NCBI RefSeq assembly: GCF_019263705.2
Contig: NZ_JADQDK010000001.1
Location: 4,774,001 to 4,838,000, forward strand
Length of the DNA stretch: 64,000 bases
Direction of reading: 5' to 3'
Source: Pseudonocardia abyssalis
GTDB lineage: Bacteria > Actinomycetota > Actinomycetes > Mycobacteriales > Pseudonocardiaceae
The position numbers and the translations under genes are program-made. This document shows positions 60,131 to 64,000 of this stretch, in pieces. The notes beneath the pieces are model-generated. The model had not been told where the DNA came from. It ran no database searches and saw only the letters and a program-made list of their open reading frames with translations. The first letter of the stretch is position 1. Each line of letters begins with the position of its first letter.

Positions 60131-62497
60131 ATGCCCGCTCACAGCGCAGGCACCACCACACGCTCCGAGTCACGTGACTCCGGCACCGGGTTCATGACGG
60201 TCGGCCGCCGGAAGTTCCTCGGCTACCTCGTCGCCGCGCCGACGCTCGTCGTCGTCGCCGACGTCGGCCGCCAGGCGGCCTGGGGCGGCGCACAGGCCAG
60301 CGCCGCCGCGCTGCCCTCGCCGCCGCAGACCCCCGAGCTCTACGAGTTCGTGGACGCGTACCGCGACGCCTGCCGCCCCACCAACCCCCTCCTCGCGGTC
60401 GAGGTCAAAGAGGACGGCCGGGTCGCGTTCGCGCTGCCCCGCTCGGACAACGGCCAGGGCATCATCACCTCCTTCGCGATGGTCATCGCCGAGGAGATGG
60501 GCATCGATCCGTCCGACGTCGACGTCACGCTGGCCGACGCCCGCCCCGAGCTGATCTTCAACCAGCTCACCGGTGGATCCAGCTCGACGTACTCCCTCTA
60601 CACCCCGGTCCGGGTCGCCGCCGCGATCGCCAAGGGCGCGCTGCTCGACGCCGCCGCCGCGCAGCTCGGCCAGGAGAAGCGCCTGCTCGAGACCGCGGGC
60701 CTCACCATCGTCGACACGGGCGGCCGGGCCATCGGCTTCGGCGAGCTGAGCCGACTGGCGGCCGTGCCGGTCACCACGGCGGCCGAGGTCATCCTGAAGG
60801 ACCGCGAGGAGTTCACGGTCCTGGGCAAGTCGCGGGGCAAGACCGACGCGCGCGCCATGGTGACCGGCGCGAAGAAGTTCGCCATGGACCTGCAGCCGCC
60901 GGACGCGCTGCCCACGGTGATCTGCCGGGCGCCCGACCTGAACGGCTTCCCCGACGGCGGGCCCTCGAACCTCGACGAGGTCCGCAACATGCCCGGCATC
61001 ACCGACGTCGCGCCGATCGGCAACGGCATCGCCGTCCGGGCGCAGACGTTCGGCCAGGCCATCGACGGCGTGAACGCGCTCGAGATGAACTGGAAGCCCG
61101 GCACCGTCGCCGGCCAGAGCGACGAGGACATCGTCGAGGGGCTGCGCCGGGCCGAGCTGCCGCTGGTCACGCCGCCGATCCCCGGCAAGACCCTCGAGCA
61201 GGAGCTGGTGCACTACTCCCGCAACGGTTCCGCCCTCGAGACGAACTGCGCCATCGTCTCCGTCAAGGACGGCAAGGCCGAGGTCTGGGCCCCGGCGAAG
61301 AGCCCGATCGCCGGCCAGAAGATCGCCGCCGAGAAGCTCGGCCTCGCGCAGAACGACGTCACGTTCCACGTCATCCCGGGTGGTGGCTCGTTCGGCCGGC
61401 GGTTGTTCAACGACCACATCCAGGAGGCCGCCGAGGCCGCTAAGGCCATCGGCAAGCCGGTCAAGCTGATGTGGGACCGCGCCAACGACTGCCGGCAGGG
61501 CCGGGTGAAGCCGCTGTGCGTCACGCGGGTCCGCGCCGTCGTCACCGACGACGCGGTGGCGAGCTTCGAGCTCCGCTACTCCGGCGTCAACATGGAGGTC
61601 GACGAGGGGCTGACCGACGTGCTCTCGTCGCAGCTGATCAAGGCCCCGGGCGGGAACCTGGGGGTGTCCGAGACCTTCTGGGAGATCTCGGTGCACACGC
61701 CCTACAACTTCGGCGTGAACACCCGGCTCATGGTCGAGACGAACTACGGCTTCAACACCGGCTCGACCCGCAACGTGTACGGCCCGGACACCTGCACCGC
61801 CCGCGAGCTGATGATCGACCGGATCGCCGAGCGGCTGAGCAAGGACCCGGTCGACTTCCGCACCGAGTTCGTCAAGACCGACCGCCTGCGGAAGGTCATC
61901 GAGCGGGCGGCCAACGAGGCCGACTGGGGCAAGTCGATGCCGGAGGGCACCGCCCAGGGCATCGGCGTGCACCAGGAGTACAAGTGCGCCACGGCCTGCG
62001 TCGTGGAGATCGACGCCCGGCCCGAGACGGTGAACCGCAGCATCCGCTCGGCCCGCACCGGCCCGCGCGTCACCAAGGTGACCTTCGTCGTCGACCCCGG
62101 CCTGCTGCTCAACCCGCTCGGGTTCGAGGCACAGGTGCAGGGCGGGATCAACGACGGCATCGCCAACGCCATGACCGCCGGCCTGCACCTGGTCGATGGA
62201 TCGTTCGTCGAGGCGAGCTGGGACAACTACTTCTACACCCGGCAGTGGAACACCCCGCCCGAGGTCAACGTGATCCTCATCGAGGACTCCGAGTACCCCG
62301 AGCCCGGTGGTGCCGGTGAGGTCTCGGTCGCCGCCACCATGTCGGCGGTCGTGAACGCCTTCCGGCGCGCCACCGGGATCGAGCCGGAGTACACCCCGGT
62401 CCTGCACAAGGAGCCGTTCCCGGAGGGCTTCACGCAGTACCCGACCTCCCCGCCGATCCCGACCTCGCCGACCGACGGCCTCGACTTCACCTTCTGA
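60131..62497 (+). CDS. iorB: Tat-exported molybdenum hydroxylase large subunit (IorB-like)
   Basis: A 788-residue protein of the xanthine-oxidase family, closest in plan to isoquinoline 1-oxidoreductase beta subunits. A Tat signal (GRRKFLG, twin Arg 26-27) ends near ASAAA (about 60). The Mo-cofactor domains contain the GGGSFGRR motif near 415-422, and the catalytic Glu is probably in GGAGEVSV near 730. The small Fe-S subunit is encoded next. There is no FAD subunit, so electrons probably pass to a periplasmic-type carrier. The ribosome-binding site is within a hairpin. Confidence 0.88.
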   Translation: MPAHSAGTTTRSESRDSGTGFMTVGRRKFLGYLVAAPTLVVVADVGRQAAWGGAQASAAALPSPPQTPELYEFVDAYRDACRPTNPLLAVEVKEDGRVAFALPRSDNGQGIITSFAMVIAEEMGIDPSDVDVTLADARPELIFNQLTGGSSSTYSLYTPVRVAAAIAKGALLDAAAAQLGQEKRLLETAGLTIVDTGGRAIGFGELSRLAAVPVTTAAEVILKDREEFTVLGKSRGKTDARAMVTGAKKFAMDLQPPDALPTVICRAPDLNGFPDGGPSNLDEVRNMPGITDVAPIGNGIAVRAQTFGQAIDGVNALEMNWKPGTVAGQSDEDIVEGLRRAELPLVTPPIPGKTLEQELVHYSRNGSALETNCAIVSVKDGKAEVWAPAKSPIAGQKIAAEKLGLAQNDVTFHVIPGGGSFGRRLFNDHIQEAAEAAKAIGKPVKLMWDRANDCRQGRVKPLCVTRVRAVVTDDAVASFELRYSGVNMEVDEGLTDVLSSQLIKAPGGNLGVSETFWEISVHTPYNFGVNTRLMVETNYGFNTGSTRNVYGPDTCTARELMIDRIAERLSKDPVDFRTEFVKTDRLRKVIERAANEADWGKSMPEGTAQGIGVHQEYKCATACVVEIDARPETVNRSIRSARTGPRVTKVTFVVDPGLLLNPLGFEAQVQGGINDGIANAMTAGLHLVDGSFVEASWDNYFYTRQWNTPPEVNVILIEDSEYPEPGGAGEVSVAATMSAVVNAFRRATGIEPEYTPVLHKEPFPEGFTQYPTSPPIPTSPTDGLDFTF

Positions 62498-62507
62498 GGA
62501 GCCTGAC

Positions 62508-62984
62508 ATGCCCACACAGACTTTCAACCTGAACGGTGAGCAGGTCACCGTCGAGGTCGAGGACGACGTCCGCCTGCTCTGGGTGATCCGCGACATCCTC
62601 GGCGTCACCGGCCCCAAGTACGGCTGCGGCATCAACGTCTGCAAGGCCTGCACCAGCCACATCAACGGCAAGGCCTTCAACCCCTGCAGCGTCCCCGTCG
62701 GCGAGATCTCCGCCGACGACGAGATCACCACCATCGAAGGCCTCGCCGACACCGTCGACGCCGACCTGCACCCCATGCAGGAAGCCTGGATCGACAAGGA
62801 CGTCGCCCAGTGCGGCTACTGCCAGCCCGGCCAGATCATGGCCGCCGTCGCCAAGGTCCGCCAGTGCGCCGACGAAGGCCGCAAGCTCGACGACGCCGCC
62901 ATCGAGGAGATCCGCAACATCTGCCGCTGCGGCACCTACAACCGCATCCGCGAGGCGATCTACGCCGGCGCCGAGAACATGTGA
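62508..62984 (+). CDS. iorA: 2Fe-2S subunit of the molybdenum hydroxylase (IorA-like)
   Basis: A 158-residue protein with two clusters: plant-type ferredoxin Cys at 40, 45, 48 and 60 (GCGINVCKAC, later NPCS), and the helical type with Cys 102, 105, 139 and 141 (CGYCQPGQ and CRCGTYNRIREA). It passes electrons from the Mo-site of the large subunit. It follows the large-subunit gene by 10 nt. There is no signal, so it presumably travels with its partner through the Tat system. A hairpin follows its stop. Confidence 0.93.
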   Translation: MPTQTFNLNGEQVTVEVEDDVRLLWVIRDILGVTGPKYGCGINVCKACTSHINGKAFNPCSVPVGEISADDEITTIEGLADTVDADLHPMQEAWIDKDVAQCGYCQPGQIMAAVAKVRQCADEGRKLDDAAIEEIRNICRCGTYNRIREAIYAGAENM

Positions 62985-62988
62985 TCGC

Positions 62989-63019
62989 GGTGGGCCCGGG
63001 ATCTGCTCCCGGGCCCACC
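62989..63019 (+). terminator. Hairpin after iorA
   Basis: A perfect 13-bp stem (62989-63001 with 63007-63019, 5-nt loop) 4 nt after the iorA stop. It may end or attenuate transcription before the secreted-protein gene. Confidence 0.75.
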
Positions 63020-63054
63020 TCCCCATCCTTCAAGTAGAGACGAGGACGAACCGC

Positions 63055-63351
63055 ATGAACACAGCAAAGCGCGTGACCCTGGCCGTCGTTGCCGGTGGCC
63101 TGCTGCTGATCGGCGCCGGAGTCGCGGCAGCCGACGACAACGACGCGGACTACACCAACACCCAGAACCCGGGCCAGGTCGGCACCTCGGTCACGGCGAT
63201 CCTGGGCGAGCTCACCTTCCAGGGCACCGACGCCCTCAACGGCGACAACCGGCCCGACGGCGCCAACGGCGTCGAGAACGAGTTCCCGCCCGTCAACCCC
63301 CGCTACGTCGAGGGCCCGGTCGGCGGACTGCTCAACGGTCCGTTCGACTAG
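63055..63351 (+). CDS. Small secreted protein of unknown function
   Basis: A 98-residue protein with a Sec-type signal peptide (basic start, hydrophobic core to about 22, cleavage near VAAADD). The mature part is acidic, rich in Asn, Asp, Gly and Pro (NTQNPGQVG, GDNRPDGANGVEN), with no Cys. I do not recognise it. It is encoded between the hydroxylase subunits and the second iorB-type gene, 70 nt after iorA, with GAGACGAGGAC just before the ATG. Confidence 0.75.
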   Translation: MNTAKRVTLAVVAGGLLLIGAGVAAADDNDADYTNTQNPGQVGTSVTAILGELTFQGTDALNGDNRPDGANGVENEFPPVNPRYVEGPVGGLLNGPFD

Positions 63352-63370
63352 GGAGCCGGACCCCACCGAC

Positions 63371-63413
63371 GACGGACCGGCTCCGGGCCATCTCCTCCCG
63401 TGGCCGGTCCGTC
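63371..63413 (+). terminator. Hairpin downstream of the secreted-protein gene
   Basis: GACGGACCGGC (63371-63381) pairs perfectly with GCCGGTCCGTC (63403-63413); the loop itself can pair GGCC with GGCC. It lies 19 nt after the stop of the secreted-protein gene. Confidence 0.55.
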
Positions 63414-63686
63414 ACCACCCGGCTGGTCGGCCCGACGCGGTCACCCGTTCGAGTGACCCTGTCGGCCACCGTGGACCCGTCGTTGAGTAAGCAGTAACCC
63501 GATTCTTCCCGCATCTGCGACTGGGATGCGGCTCTCGGGCCATCACCGGCCCCATGGAGCTCCTGTTCGCTCCCCGGGGTCGTGCGACACCGCGTATCCG
63601 GAGCGACGCACGGATCGTTGACTTTCCGACGATGTCGGGCGACACGGCTCACCCGTGCCGCCGGCATCCTCGGCGAGAGGACGACG

Positions 63687-63827
63687 ATGCCCGCTCCACC
63701 CACGACGACCGGAACGCCGAACTCGGCGCTCCGGTCGTTCGCATGGGCGGGGACGCGTCCGCACGATGATCCGCCCCCGGCGGACCCGGACCACCCGAAC
63801 GCGCCGCGCTCCCCCGTCGGCGGCTGA
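63687..63827 (+). CDS. Possible 46-residue leader peptide
   Basis: ATG 63687, preceded by GAGAGGAC, opens a frame of 46 codons ending 16 nt before the second iorB-type gene (MPAPPTTTGT at the start). Its first ten codons and ribosome-binding region resemble those of the leader ORF at 59957 and the iorB gene at 60131. Rich in Pro, Ala and Thr; no known motif. Confidence 0.4.
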   Translation: MPAPPTTTGTPNSALRSFAWAGTRPHDDPPPADPDHPNAPRSPVGG

Positions 63828-63843
63828 AGAACAGGACCTCTGG

Positions 63844-64000
63844 ATGGCCCACCACCGCTTCGCCTCCCCACCACCCGCAGCACCCCGCGCCCAGGTCAGC
63901 CGGCGCAGCTTCCTCGGCTTCGTCATCGCCGCCCCCACGCTGGTGGTCGCCGCGGAGATGACCACCGGGTTCCTCGGTCTCGCCCCGAGCGCGGCGGCCG
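63844..64000 (+). CDS. Second Tat-exported IorB-like subunit, N-terminal part (runs off the window)
   Basis: The first 52 residues only. A Tat signal with SRRSFLGFVIAAPTLVVAAE closely matches the signal of the gene at 60131 (RRKFLGYLVAAPTLVVVAD), so this is a paralog of that large subunit. The sequence ends at the window edge. ATG 63844 has AGGAC 10 nt upstream. Confidence 0.7.
   Translation, partial: MAHHRFASPPPAAPRAQVSRRSFLGFVIAAPTLVVAAEMTTGFLGLAPSAAA

Larger units (their letters stand above)
63352..63843 (+). other. Regulatory region before the second iorB-type gene
   Basis: This 492-bp stretch has two hairpins near its start that cannot form together, because they share 63377-63381 (63352-63384, 8-bp stem; 63371-63413, 11-bp stem), a dyad CCGAC-GAT-GTCGG around 63630, and the possible leader ORF at 63687-63827. 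The rest shows no gene. Confidence 0.5.

Noticed and set aside
59817..60197. 126-codon frame running through the leader region into iorB
   Set aside because: No ribosome-binding site, Arg/Ser/Pro-rich, and it continues out of frame inside iorB. The short GTG frame at 59957 has a better initiation site.
1..64000. tRNA, rRNA, prophage, insertion sequence or integrase genes
   Set aside because: None was seen in any intergenic gap or coding region. Without a covariance or profile search, a small RNA gene could still be missed.

Overview
The window is high-G+C actinobacterial DNA, most likely from Pseudonocardia or a close relative in the Pseudonocardiaceae. The evidence is: GTG starts and ATGA/GTGA stop-start overlaps are common; several genes look leaderless (TANNNT box 6-7 nt before the start); there are decaprenylphosphoryl-phosphoribose synthase and PAP2 genes of the arabinogalactan type; and the order septum-formation protein, zincin, phosphatase, pheA matches Mycobacterium tuberculosis Rv3835-Rv3838c. 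No rRNA, tRNA, prophage, insertion sequence or CRISPR array was seen. The genus is an inference.

Layout. 0-9.8 kb: cell-envelope glycan genes (polytopic membrane protein, methyltransferase, two GT2 glycosyltransferases, DUF2304 protein, flippase, UbiA-type DPPR synthase, PAP2, galE, acyltransferase). 9.9-14.7 kb: HAD phosphatase, a frameshifted MerR/sliding-clamp fusion, VapBC, and a YjfLMC-like operon. 14.8-19.2 kb: the Rv3835-38c-like block plus an unknown protein. 19.2-23.2 kb: an IdeR-boxed DUF2470 gene, membrane proteins and ferritin. 23.1-25.6 kb: SDRs and a SEC-C protein. 25.6-40.2 kb: four sodium:solute symporters, a P450, a DUF4328 protein, a rhodanese, and a LytS/LytTR two-component system. 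40.2-49.4 kb: Fpg/Nei, cupin lipoprotein, P450, Ogt, TetR, MsrA, gamma-glutamyltransferase and a RecB-like Fe-S nuclease. 49.5-55.3 kb: a YcnI-CopC-CopD copper set, a flavoprotein disulfide reductase and a DUF4442 protein.

55.6-58.4 kb is a compact alcohol dehydrogenase - amidohydrolase - DUF59 operon. It resembles the accessory end of actinobacterial propane-monooxygenase clusters, but no monooxygenase or GroEL is present; it ends in a long hairpin. 59.7-64 kb holds a Tat-exported IorB-type molybdenum hydroxylase large subunit, its 2Fe-2S IorA-type subunit, a small secreted protein of unknown function, and the start of a second IorB-type gene that runs off the window. The upstream DNA is dense with signals: two dyads 31 bp apart, a short leader ORF with a hairpin, and a perfect 13-bp stem that buries the iorB ribosome-binding site. 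A very similar initiation region precedes a second short ORF before the second iorB-type gene. This block is the best candidate here for a poorly described, regulated system.

A second theme is intergenic repeats. Three loci (about 16.5, 44.0 and 45.6 kb) carry short GCGAGT-type cores at a 21-22 nt period, two of them as opposed arms. A fourth locus (47.6 kb) carries two tandem imperfect palindromes of about 65 bp.
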